Below are positions 1-7,277 of a DNA stretch of 64,000 bases, one piece after another. This DNA comes from Ruegeria intermedia (GTDB lineage: Bacteria > Pseudomonadota > Alphaproteobacteria > Rhodobacterales > Rhodobacteraceae): assembly GCF_900129345.1 (NCBI RefSeq), contig NZ_FQVK01000003.1:124001-188000 (forward strand), given 5' to 3'. The notes beneath the pieces are model-generated. The model was not told where the DNA came from, ran no database searches, and saw only the letters and a program-made list of their open reading frames with translations. Made by a program: the position numbers and the translations under genes. Position 1 is the first letter of the stretch. Each line of letters starts with the position of its first letter.

Positions 1-513
1 TTCATACCGGTCCGCAGCGAATATCACCGAAACTGGCTGCTTGAGAGCCTGAACGCCCTGCAGGTCAAGGCTCCCGATCTGGATACACTGAAGACCACGA
101 CTTTTTCAACACCCTTCCCGGTGCGCAGGTCATTGGTATTGGGGTTGCTGGACGAGATCAACGAACGCTTCGGTTCGGTGCAGTCACTCTTCGGGTCGCG
201 CCGGAGACCCTCGGAATTCATGCTGCTGAATGCGTTTTGCCTCCGCGCTGATCCGACCCTTCGCCCATGGTTCGAGGACGCACCCAGCACCGCATTGGGG
301 CTGTGGCCGACCTATTCGCAGCAGAAAATGAAGGACCTGATCGCGCGGATCGACGATCCCGAATTGCTGAGCCTCGGCCTGCACAATCGGGCGGTTTCCA
401 TGCTGACCGCTGACACCCGAGATCGCTTGTTCAAGGCCATCGCACGGCGAGGGATCAGCGATCGTGCGACCACCCAGTCGGTGTTGGATGCAACTTCGGC
501 TCTGGCTGGTTGA
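1..513 (+). CDS. C-terminal part of a protein of unknown function (5' end outside window)
   Basis: Frame 1 is open from the first base to a TGA at 511-513, giving the last 170 residues of a longer protein. I do not recognise a family. The visible part is rich in Arg, Leu and Asp, has no membrane segment, no Cys cluster and no nucleotide-binding loop, and reads as soluble and alpha-helical. A GTG at 121 could be read as a start, but the same frame continues upstream without a stop, so an internal start is not needed. It ends 80 bp before the lolC start and may be the last gene of an upstream unit. Confidence 0.6.
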   Translation, partial: FIPVRSEYHRNWLLESLNALQVKAPDLDTLKTTTFSTPFPVRRSLVLGLLDEINERFGSVQSLFGSRRRPSEFMLLNAFCLRADPTLRPWFEDAPSTALGLWPTYSQQKMKDLIARIDDPELLSLGLHNRAVSMLTADTRDRLFKAIARRGISDRATTQSVLDATSALAG

Positions 514-593
514 ACGGGCGCGCAATTTCGGAACCGGGTTGACCATCCAACCAAATGTCTGAAATGTCCCCCGACAGATTTGCCGGAGCGAAA

Positions 594-1880
594 ATGGCCA
601 GAACACCCCCTCCTTTCGCCGCCTTCGAATGGATGATCGCGTGGCGCTATTTGCGTGCCCGTCGTGCCGAGGGCGGCGTGAGCGTGATGACCTGGATCTC
701 GTTGATCGGAATCACGCTGGCCGTGTTCGCCCTGATCGCGACGTTGGCGGTCCGCTCGGGGTTCCGGTCCGAATTCGTGGGGACCATCCTTGGCGCCAAT
801 GCGCATGTCACGGTGTATTCCGCCGGCAACATCGACGCGCAGGGCCGGGTGGACCGCACCATCTCCGACTATGACGCCATGGCCGAACGCATCGCGCAGG
901 TGCCGGGCGTTCAACGCGCCGCGCCGCTGGTCAAGGGGCAGGTCCTGATCACAAACCGCGACCGCAGCAGCGGCGCCGAGGTGTTCGGCATCCGCCTCGA
1001 TGATCTGCTCAGCCTGCCCGGAATTGCTGAAAGCGATCAAGCCTATGGCGATCTGTCCCGGTTCGAGGAAGGAATCGCCATCGGTTCGGGCGTGGCCCGC
1101 GCCATTGGCGCCACGGTTGGGGATCGGGTCAAGCTGACCTCGCCCAACGGGGTCAAGACCGCCTTTGGCACATCGCCCCGCGTGAATGCCTATGAGGTCG
1201 TCTATGTGTTTTCGGCCGGGCGCTATGATATTGACCGCACCCGCGTCTACATGCCGTTTTCCGAAGCGCAGAGCTTTTTCAACCGCGAAGGCGTCGCCGA
1301 CGAGATCGAAGTGATGGTCGACCGCCCCGAGGACCTGAACCCGATTCTGATCCCGATCCTCGAGGCGGCGGGCGAGCGGGTACAGATCTGGACTTGGCTG
1401 GACGCGTCGGGTGGTTTCCTGCGCGCGCTGGAAGTCGAGGACAACGTGATGTTCATCATCCTGTCGATCCTCGTGCTGATCGCGGCGATGAACATCGTGT
1501 CGGGGCTGATCATGCTGGTCAAGAACAAGGGCCGCGACATCGGCATCCTGCGCACCATCGGGCTGAGCGAAGGCTCGGTGCTGCGGGTGTTCTTCATCTG
1601 TGGCGCCTTCACCGGGATCATCGGCACCGCGATGGGCGTCATCCTGGGCTGCCTGTTCGCGCTCTATATCGACCCGATCTTCTCCTTCGTGAACTACGTG
1701 ATGGGCGGCGGTGTCTGGGATCCGGCGATCCGCGGCATCTATGCCCTGCCGGCCGAGCTGCACCTGTCGGACGTGCTCAAGGCGGTTGGGCTGTCGCTGG
1801 GCCTGTCCTTCTTCGTCACCTATTTCCCGGCCCGCCGCGCGGCGCGGCTGAACCCTGTCGAGGCGCTGCGCTATGAATGA
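594..1880 (+). CDS. lolC: Lipoprotein-releasing ABC transporter, membrane subunit (LolC/LolE family)
   Basis: Inner-membrane subunit of the Lol exporter, which extracts mature lipoproteins from the inner membrane and passes them to LolA. The 428-residue product has the FtsX/MacB-type layout: one N-terminal membrane helix (about residues 27-50), a large periplasmic domain, then three C-terminal helices (about 284-308, 330-358 and 395-418), ending in the family's typical [16 protein letters not shown] chose the ATG at 594 (MARTPPPF) because GGAG lies about 7 bases upstream; an in-frame ATG at 555 would add 13 residues. The stop overlaps the lolD start by 8 bp, so the two are co-translated. Alphaproteobacteria often have one LolC/E-type protein acting as a homodimer, so the letter C rather than E or F is a convention. 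Confidence 0.93.
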   Translation: MARTPPPFAAFEWMIAWRYLRARRAEGGVSVMTWISLIGITLAVFALIATLAVRSGFRSEFVGTILGANAHVTVYSAGNIDAQGRVDRTISDYDAMAERIAQVPGVQRAAPLVKGQVLITNRDRSSGAEVFGIRLDDLLSLPGIAESDQAYGDLSRFEEGIAIGSGVARAIGATVGDRVKLTSPNGVKTAFGTSPRVNAYEVVYVFSAGRYDIDRTRVYMPFSEAQSFFNREGVADEIEVMVDRPEDLNPILIPILEAAGERVQIWTWLDASGGFLRALEVEDNVMFIILSILVLIAAMNIVSGLIMLVKNKGRDIGILRTIGLSEGSVLRVFFICGAFTGIIGTAMGVILGCLFALYIDPIFSFVNYVMGGGVWDPAIRGIYALPAELHLSDVLKAVGLSLGLSFFVTYFPARRAARLNPVEALRYE

Positions 1881-2559
1881 TGTCACCTTGCGTCTGACCG
1901 GCCTGACCAAGACCTATCTGAAAGGCACGCCCGCCGAGGTGCAGGTGCTGCGCGGTGCCGATCTGGAACTGCGCGCGGGTGAGGCGGTGGCGCTTGTGGC
2001 GCCCTCGGGGGCGGGCAAATCCACGCTGCTGCATATCGCGGGCCTGCTGGATACGCCGGATTCCGGGACGGTCGAAATCGGCGGGCAGGACGCGACCGGC
2101 AAGGGCGACCGCACCCGCACCGCGATGCGGCGGCGCGATGTGGGCTTTGTATACCAGTTCCACCACCTGTTGCCGGAATTCACGGCGTTGGAAAACGTCG
2201 TGCTTCCGCAATTGGCCAACGGCGTGTCCGACCGAGCAGCCAAGGCCCGCGCAATGGATCTGCTGGGCCGTGTCGGTGTCGCCGAACGAGCCGACCACCG
2301 CCCGGCGGCCCTGTCGGGGGGCGAGCAGCAGCGGGTGGCCTTCTGCCGGGCCCTGGCGAATGAACCGCGTGTCCTGCTGGCGGACGAGCCGACGGGAAAC
2401 CTGGACCCGGAGACCTCGGATCAGGTTTTTGCCGCGCTGATGGATCTGGTGCGCGAGTCCGGCCTGTCGGCGTTGATCGCGACGCACAACCTTGACCTGG
2501 CGGCACGGATGGACCGGATGCTGCGGCTGGACGGGGGTGTGCTCAGGCCAGTTGAGTGA
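1873..2559 (+). CDS. lolD: Lipoprotein-releasing system ATP-binding protein LolD
   Basis: ATPase that powers the Lol exporter. The 228-residue protein has a complete single ABC domain: Walker A (APSGAGKST, about residue 45), Q-loop region with [16 protein letters not shown], signature [10 protein letters not shown] (about 148) and Walker B with DEPTGNLD. These are typical of the MacB/LolD subfamily, including the short Lys-Gly rich lead-in before the first strand. It overlaps lolC by 8 bp. The last bases (2543-2559) overlap the convergent transporter gene on the other strand. Function is confident because of the pairing with the FtsX-type permease. Confidence 0.95.
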   Translation: MNDVTLRLTGLTKTYLKGTPAEVQVLRGADLELRAGEAVALVAPSGAGKSTLLHIAGLLDTPDSGTVEIGGQDATGKGDRTRTAMRRRDVGFVYQFHHLLPEFTALENVVLPQLANGVSDRAAKARAMDLLGRVGVAERADHRPAALSGGEQQRVAFCRALANEPRVLLADEPTGNLDPETSDQVFAALMDLVRESGLSALIATHNLDLAARMDRMLRLDGGVLRPVE

Positions 2560-2980
2560 TCGCCACGCCCACGGCCATCACCGCGATCCCGCCGGCGCGC
2601 ATCAGGGTCAGCGGGGTGACCTGCGCACCGAACAGGCCAAAGTGGTCGATGGCCGCGGTGCTGATCAACTGGCCCAACAGCACGAAGAACACCGCGTTGC
2701 CCACACCGAAATGCGGCGCGACATGGGTGATCGACAGGACATAGAAGGCAATCAGAACCCCGGCCAGCATCAGGTGCTTTGGTGTGTGCGCCAACTTGGC
2801 CATGGCCTGCGTGCCCGGCCCCAGCAGCATCACCAGTGCCGAGGCGGCAAAGGCCACGGCAAACAGGATCACCGCCGCCACGGTCGGCGACCCGATCAAC
2901 TTGCCCAGGGCCGCGTTCAGCGCCGCAAGGATGGGCACGCCGATCCCGGCGGCCAGCATGATGGCTGCGTATTGTGTCAT
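2543..2980 (-). CDS. DMT-superfamily small membrane transporter (YdcZ/DUF606 type)
   Basis: A very hydrophobic 145-residue protein with about five membrane helices, matching the length and pattern of the YdcZ/DUF606 branch of the drug/metabolite transporter superfamily (half-size proteins that must pair). Visible marks are the N-terminal helix with [19 protein letters not shown], a loop after TMs 2-3, and a C-terminal GVAITQ helix. The start is the ATG at 2980 because AAGGA sits about 7 bases upstream; longer readings into 3334 run through the divergent cytochrome gene. It is transcribed divergently from that gene and overlaps the lolD 3' end by 17 bp. The substrate is unknown. Confidence 0.75.
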   Translation of the reverse strand: MTQYAAIMLAAGIGVPILAALNAALGKLIGSPTVAAVILFAVAFAASALVMLLGPGTQAMAKLAHTPKHLMLAGVLIAFYVLSITHVAPHFGVGNAVFFVLLGQLISTAAIDHFGLFGAQVTPLTLMRAGGIAVMAVGVAITQLA

Positions 2981-3076
2981 TGCCCGGTCCTTGTCGCCTG
3001 TTTCGTTGATCTGGATCATTGCGGCTTGCACCGGTCCGGGCAACCCTGCAAATGCCGGACTGGATGGAGGAACGCG

Positions 3077-3472
3077 ATGAAACTGCTGGTATTTGCAACG
3101 CTGGCCCTGCTGGCCGCCCCGGGCGCTTGGGCGCAGGACGCCGAAGCGGGTGAAGAGCTGTACCTGCATCACTGCGCCACCTGTCACGGGCTGGATGCAA
3201 CCGGCCACGGCCCGATGGCCGGCGTGCTGATCATTCAACCCTCGGATCTGACGGCGCTGAGTGGTGAAGATGGCGTTTTCCCCACCGAACGGGTGGTCAA
3301 ACGCATCGACGGGCGCGATCCGCTGGTCAGCCATGGCAGTCCGATGCCGGTCTATGGCCCCTATTTCGAAGGGCAGGATACGGCGATCAAGGCGCCGACA
3401 GGCCAGCCGATCCTGACCAGCAAGCCCATTGCCGACCTCGTGGCCTATCTGAAGACCCTGCAGGGCGGATGA
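3077..3472 (+). CDS. Small periplasmic c-type cytochrome
   Basis: A 131-residue exported monohaem cytochrome. Residues 1-19 are a classic Sec signal ending AWA, followed by the haem site C33-A-T-C36-H37. A likely distal methionine lies in GSPMPVYGPYF near residue 96, and the C-terminal helix (ADLVAYLKTLQ) is the usual class I closing helix. GGAGG at 3066-3070 is 6 bases before the ATG. It should carry electrons in the periplasm; no partner oxidase or dehydrogenase is adjacent, so the pathway is not evident. Family assignment is from the haem motif and size. Confidence 0.9.
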   Translation: MKLLVFATLALLAAPGAWAQDAEAGEELYLHHCATCHGLDATGHGPMAGVLIIQPSDLTALSGEDGVFPTERVVKRIDGRDPLVSHGSPMPVYGPYFEGQDTAIKAPTGQPILTSKPIADLVAYLKTLQGG

Positions 3473-3475
3473 CCC

Positions 3476-4162
3476 TCAGCGGCAGATGCCCTGAACCTTT
3501 GCGCCACTCCAGGGAAGGACCACGTCGCTTTCGCGCCGGCCGCCGGGCAGGGCGGCGAGGTCGAGATACTTGCTCAACATTTCGTGCAGGCGTTTGGTGC
3601 GCGGCGCGTCAGGCTCCAGCGCGCGGCAGCAGACATATTCCTCGACGATGGCCCCCTGCTGCTCGAAACCGTAGTCCAGAAAGTCCGCCGAGTTGTCCAG
3701 GTCGAACAGGTACGGGTCCTTGCGTCCGCCATGCTCGGCTGCGGCGCGCAGGGGGTGATAGCCCGTCACCGCCCGGTTCTGCCACTGCCAGACATGGGTC
3801 AGTTCATGCGCCAGCAGCATCGCGGCCACCAGGTTGATCCGCTCGGGATAGCTGGCCATGTAGTCCCTTAGATACCAGTCCCGCGTGAAATACACCCGGT
3901 TGAACAGGGCCACGGCCGCGGGCTTGCCGGTGACGGTCTCGGTCTTGATGGGGGGCAGGATGCGTTCGCGGCAGGCCAGCCGAGGGCGGGCCTTGCGTTC
4001 ATAGGTGATGGCGGCCACCGGTGCGCCCCGGACCAGCCGCACCCGATCCAGGTCCAGCGTGTCGCCCTGCACCTGTGCGGCAAAGGCCTTTTCCCGCTCG
4101 GTCAGCGGACGACCGCAGGACAGGAGCGTCAGCGCGACGAGGATCAGAGCCAGCCGGATCAT
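3476..4162 (-). CDS. Putative lipoprotein with HExxH metallopeptidase-like motif
   Basis: A 228-residue predicted lipoprotein: hydrophobic leader with lipobox LLSC (Cys16). Residues 119-123 read H-E-L-T-H within LLAHELTHVWQWQN, the zinc-binding HExxH of many metallopeptidases. A possible third ligand is in the downstream IVEEYVCCR segment, where an acidic residue follows by about 60 residues. Several Cys (CRE, CCR, GICR) could make disulfides. It converges with the cytochrome gene (3 bp gap). I do not recognise a named family; a zinc-dependent peptidase or a peptidase fold used for binding are both possible. Confidence 0.7.
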   Translation of the reverse strand: MIRLALILVALTLLSCGRPLTEREKAFAAQVQGDTLDLDRVRLVRGAPVAAITYERKARPRLACRERILPPIKTETVTGKPAAVALFNRVYFTRDWYLRDYMASYPERINLVAAMLLAHELTHVWQWQNRAVTGYHPLRAAAEHGGRKDPYLFDLDNSADFLDYGFEQQGAIVEEYVCCRALEPDAPRTKRLHEMLSKYLDLAALPGGRRESDVVLPWSGAKVQGICR

Positions 4163-4203
4163 GGCTCAAGCCTAGCCCGGCAGGACAGGGCCGCAAGCGG
4201 TTT

Positions 4204-4866
4204 TCACAGGCTCATGGCCAGAACCCGGCTGATTTCCGTCAGCGACCGGCCCGATTGATCCATCCAGGTGTTGAACGCCTGCTGTACGGCCGCCATCGCC
4301 TTTTTCGAGGTGGCGGGCTTGTCGATCACCCCTTCGGCGATCAGGCGGGCGGTGACGTCGCGCGACAGAATGAAGCTGTCGCGCCCGGCGAACCGCATCG
4401 CGTATTGGGCCGAGGCCCCGCCCAGCCGAGACCCGCGCCGGGCCAGCATGTCGAGCAATCCGACATAGTCGGTCGAAGGCCAGCCGCCCAGAACCTTGCC
4501 CGCGCCGCCCTCGGCGCGCAGGTCCAGCAGAAAGGCGGCGTTGTCGCGCACCGTGGCGATCTTGGTTCCGTTGCGGACGATTCGCTTGTCCTGCAGCAGA
4601 GCGTCGAATTTCTCGTCATCCATGAAGGCGCAGCGCCCCACGTCGAACCCATCGAAGGCGGCTTCGAACCCATCCCACTTGGCCTCGATGACCTTCCAGT
4701 TGAACCCGGCCTGAAAGATGCATTTGGTCAGGATCGACAACCAGCGGTCATCGGGCATCCGGGCCAGTTCGTCCGTGGATTTGGGGCGGGTCAGCTTCTG
4801 TTCGAGCGCGTCTATCCCGCCGTGCCGATCAGCCGCCAGGCCATAGATTTCGTCGAAATGGTGCAT
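4204..4866 (-). CDS. tag: DNA-3-methyladenine glycosylase I (Tag family)
   Basis: Probable base-excision repair glycosylase that removes N3-methyladenine. The 220-residue protein has the Tag-family pattern: a central WLSILTKCIFQAGFNWKVIE helix pair, then KWDGFEAAFDGFDV, then RNGTKIATVRDNAAFLLDL, and a C-terminal YVGLLDMLARRGSRLGG...FILSRDV region. I start at 4866 (MHHFDEIYG) because GGAGG lies 8 bases upstream; the longer frame to 5004 has no such site. The N-terminal Cys and the His/Cys pair that form the zinc snap of E. coli Tag are not evident, so this belongs to a divergent zinc-less group. Transcribed away from the amine transporter. Confidence 0.8.
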   Translation of the reverse strand: MHHFDEIYGLAADRHGGIDALEQKLTRPKSTDELARMPDDRWLSILTKCIFQAGFNWKVIEAKWDGFEAAFDGFDVGRCAFMDDEKFDALLQDKRIVRNGTKIATVRDNAAFLLDLRAEGGAGKVLGGWPSTDYVGLLDMLARRGSRLGGASAQYAMRFAGRDSFILSRDVTARLIAEGVIDKPATSKKAMAAVQQAFNTWMDQSGRSLTEISRVLAMSL

Positions 4867-5020
4867 GTGCTGATCCTCCGGCCTGAATGTTGCCTTTTTG
4901 TTCCTATTTGTGCAACCCCAGCCCAAAGAGAGCGGATGTTCAAACGGGCAGAATCCCGAAAAAACCGGCAATTTTTCACGTTCGGCGAAAGAAATGCTCG
5001 ACAAATGACGGGAATCGGGT

Positions 5021-5044
5021 TTGTGATTGACTGGTCAATCAAAA
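5021..5044. promoter_or_regulatory. BetI-like palindromic operator
   Basis: The core at 5025-5040 is a perfect inverted repeat, GATTGAC-TG-GTCAATC, with further matching T/A bases out to 5021 and 5044 (one mismatch). Its form, ATTGA..TCAAT with A/T-rich ends, is that of operators bound by BetI, the TetR-family repressor released by choline. It lies 221 bp upstream of the transporter start and 155 bp upstream of tag on the other side. That no betI gene is in the window is a caveat; another TetR regulator could own the site. Confidence 0.6.
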
Positions 5045-5181
5045 AACTGCCGCGCCGAAACCGGATGTGTGCGGTCGGGTCTTGGTGTTCGGACCGGAAC
5101 GAAGGGGAGGCGGGACCGGCAAATGTTTCCAGCCAGTCCAAGTGTTCACTTTTCTTTTCCGGCCAAATTTGTGCATGTTGC

Positions 5182-5230
5182 GACATGGTCATGTCACCAG
5201 GCATGTCTGCCGGCAGGACAATCCTGCCGG
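5182..5230 (+). promoter_or_regulatory. Palindrome and leader hairpin before the amine transporter
   Basis: Two symmetric elements sit in the leader of the transporter operon. 5182-5195 is GACATG-GT-CATGTC, a perfect 6+6 palindrome that could be a second regulator site. 5210-5230 is CCGGCAGG-ACAAT-CCTGCCGG, an 8-bp stem ending 34 bases before the start codon, with no T run, so it is more likely an RNA structure in the 5' UTR than a terminator. Together with the BetI-like operator these fill most of the 398-bp gap between tag and the transporter. Confidence 0.4.
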
Positions 5231-5264
5231 GGTGGGCAAAACAAGGAAGACAGGGAGCAAATCC

Positions 5265-6215
5265 ATGAAAAAACTCAGTGTTAGTCTGCTGGCGGTGGTT
5301 GCCGCAGGCGCGGTTCACGCGGCCGAGATGGGCGCGGTGGACGAGCCGATCAAGCTGGCCATCAACGAATGGACCGGCCAGCACGTGACCACGCATGTCG
5401 CGGGCGAGATGCTCGAGGCCGCCGGTTACAAGGTCGAATACGTGACCGCCGGCATGATGAATCAGTTCCAGGCGCTGGCCGATGGCGACATCGACGCGAC
5501 GCTGGAAATCTGGTCGTCGAACGTGTCGGACGAATACGCCAAGAAGATCGCTGAGGGCACCGTGGTCGAGATCGGCGACCTGGGCCTGGATGCCAAGGAA
5601 GGCATCGCCTATCCGGCGCATGTGGCCGACCTGTGCCCGGGCCTGCCCGCGTGGGAGGCGCTGAAGGACTGTGCGCAGGTCTTCGCCACCGCTGAAACCC
5701 TGCCGATGGGTCGTCTGGTCGACTACCCGGCCGACTGGGGCACCCCGGGTGCCGATCGCATGGCCGGTCTGGACCTGCCGTTCAAGGCCGTGCCCGCCGG
5801 GTCCGAAGGGGCCTTGATCGCCGAGCTTCGCGCCTCGACCGAGCGCAAGTCGCCGCTGCTGATCACCTTCTGGCAGCCGCATTGGGCGATGTCGGCCTAT
5901 GACGTGAAATTCGTCGATCTGCCGCCGGGCGAAGAGGCCTGTTTCACCGACCCGGCCTGGGGCCCGAACCCCAATGCCGTCAATGACTGCGACTTTGCGC
6001 CCTCGCGCATCTTCAAGGCCGCTTGGAGCGGCATGGCCGACAAATGGCCGGCGGCCTATGAGATCCTGTCGAACTATCAACTGAGCGTCGAGGATCAACA
6101 GCCGATGATGGGCGCGATCGATGTTGACGGCGGCAAGGTCGAAGAGGTCGTGGCCGACTGGATGGCCCAGAACGAAGACAAATGGCGTCCGGTCGTGGAC
6201 GCGGCAACCAAGTGA
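5265..6215 (+). CDS. Quaternary-amine ABC transporter, periplasmic substrate-binding protein (ChoX/ProX/TmoX type)
   Basis: A 316-residue exported protein of the OpuAC family that captures compounds such as glycine betaine, choline, proline betaine or TMAO. The signal peptide ends near AVHA (about residue 19). Tryptophans expected in the aromatic cage are visible: W36 (NEWTGQ), W83 (LEIWSS), W203 and W207 (FWQPHW). GGGAG is 7 bases before the ATG. The gene order binding protein-ATPase-permease is that of Roseobacter TmoXVW as well as ProXVW-like systems, so order does not settle the ligand. The BetI-like operator upstream favours choline or glycine betaine. Confidence 0.88.
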   Translation: MKKLSVSLLAVVAAGAVHAAEMGAVDEPIKLAINEWTGQHVTTHVAGEMLEAAGYKVEYVTAGMMNQFQALADGDIDATLEIWSSNVSDEYAKKIAEGTVVEIGDLGLDAKEGIAYPAHVADLCPGLPAWEALKDCAQVFATAETLPMGRLVDYPADWGTPGADRMAGLDLPFKAVPAGSEGALIAELRASTERKSPLLITFWQPHWAMSAYDVKFVDLPPGEEACFTDPAWGPNPNAVNDCDFAPSRIFKAAWSGMADKWPAAYEILSNYQLSVEDQQPMMGAIDVDGGKVEEVVADWMAQNEDKWRPVVDAATK

Positions 6216-6224
6216 GCCGCCTAA

Positions 6225-7277
6225 GTGACTGACGCGAATACGCCAGCCATTGCCTGCCGGAATCTCTGGCAGGTCTTTGGCCAAGGTGCAGAGAAGGCCC
6301 TGACCGACGCGCTGGCTCGGTCAGGGGATGACGCCGAAAAGGCCGCCGCCGAGCTGCGCGAACACGGGTTCATTCCCGCCGTGCAGAATGCCAATTTCGA
6401 CGTTCGCGACGGCGAACTGTTCGTCATCATGGGGCTGTCGGGGTCGGGCAAGTCGACGCTGATCCGCTGCATCTCGCAGCTGTTGCCGGGAACGGGCGGT
6501 GAAATCCGCATTGACGGCGACAACGTGCGGGGGGCGCCCAAGAAGAAACTGACCGAGCTGCGCCGCAAGAAGATGGGCATGGTGTTCCAGCATTTCGGCC
6601 TGTTCCCGCACATGACGGTGGCCGAAAACGTGGCCTATCCGCTGCGCGTGCAGGGGGTGGGGCGCAAGGAACGTCTGGCCCGCGCGCAAGAGGTCATCTC
6701 GCTGGTCGGTCTCGAAGGGCGCGAAGACAGCTTCCCGCGTCAACTGTCGGGCGGTCAGCGTCAGCGCGTGGGCATCGCCCGGTCCCTGGCGGTGAACCCC
6801 GACATCTGGTTCCTGGACGAGCCGTTCTCGGCGCTCGACCCGTTGATCCGGCGGCAGTTGCAGGACGAATTCCTGCGCATTCAGGCGACGCTGAAGAAAT
6901 CGATCGTGTTCATCACCCACGACATTGCCGAGGCGCTGAAGCTGGCCGACCGCATCGCGATCATGCGCGACGGCAAGATCGTGCAGATCGGCACGCCTTC
7001 GGACATCGTGCTGCGCCCGGTGGACGATTACGTGCGCGAGTTTTCCAAGGACGTGGCCAAGGGCCAGCATGCCAAGGTTGCCTCGGTCATGCGTCCGGGC
7101 GATGCCGAGCGCGGCCCCGACGACCCGGGCCTGACCGTCAACATGACACTGGACGCGGCGTTGGCGCGTTGCATGGCCTTGTACGAGCCGGTGCCGGTGC
7201 ATGACGAAACCGGTGCGATCGTGGGCACGGTGAACCCGTCGGATCTGGCCGCCGCTTTGCAGGTGGATGACGCATGA
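6225..7277 (+). CDS. Quaternary-amine ABC transporter ATP-binding protein (ProV/OpuAA type)
   Basis: A 350-residue ABC ATPase. It has the ProV-type N-terminal extension (AEKALTDALARSG...), Walker A GLSGSGKST (about residue 70), signature LSGGQRQRVG (about 172), Walker B with FLDEPFSALDP, and the switch His in FITHDIAEALKLADR. The C-terminal 60 residues after the VDDYVREF motif are a short regulatory tail ending in one CBS-like strand-helix (VGTVNPSDLAAAL), smaller than the two CBS domains of E. coli ProV. The start is GTG at 6225, 9 bp after the binding-protein stop. The stop overlaps the permease ATG by 4 bp. Confidence 0.92.
   Translation: MTDANTPAIACRNLWQVFGQGAEKALTDALARSGDDAEKAAAELREHGFIPAVQNANFDVRDGELFVIMGLSGSGKSTLIRCISQLLPGTGGEIRIDGDNVRGAPKKKLTELRRKKMGMVFQHFGLFPHMTVAENVAYPLRVQGVGRKERLARAQEVISLVGLEGREDSFPRQLSGGQRQRVGIARSLAVNPDIWFLDEPFSALDPLIRRQLQDEFLRIQATLKKSIVFITHDIAEALKLADRIAIMRDGKIVQIGTPSDIVLRPVDDYVREFSKDVAKGQHAKVASVMRPGDAERGPDDPGLTVNMTLDAALARCMALYEPVPVHDETGAIVGTVNPSDLAAALQVDDA

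Noticed and set aside
312-1910. A 532-residue open frame antisense to lolC
   Set aside because: Same composition artefact; the plus-strand frame encodes a clear FtsX-family permease coupled to lolD.
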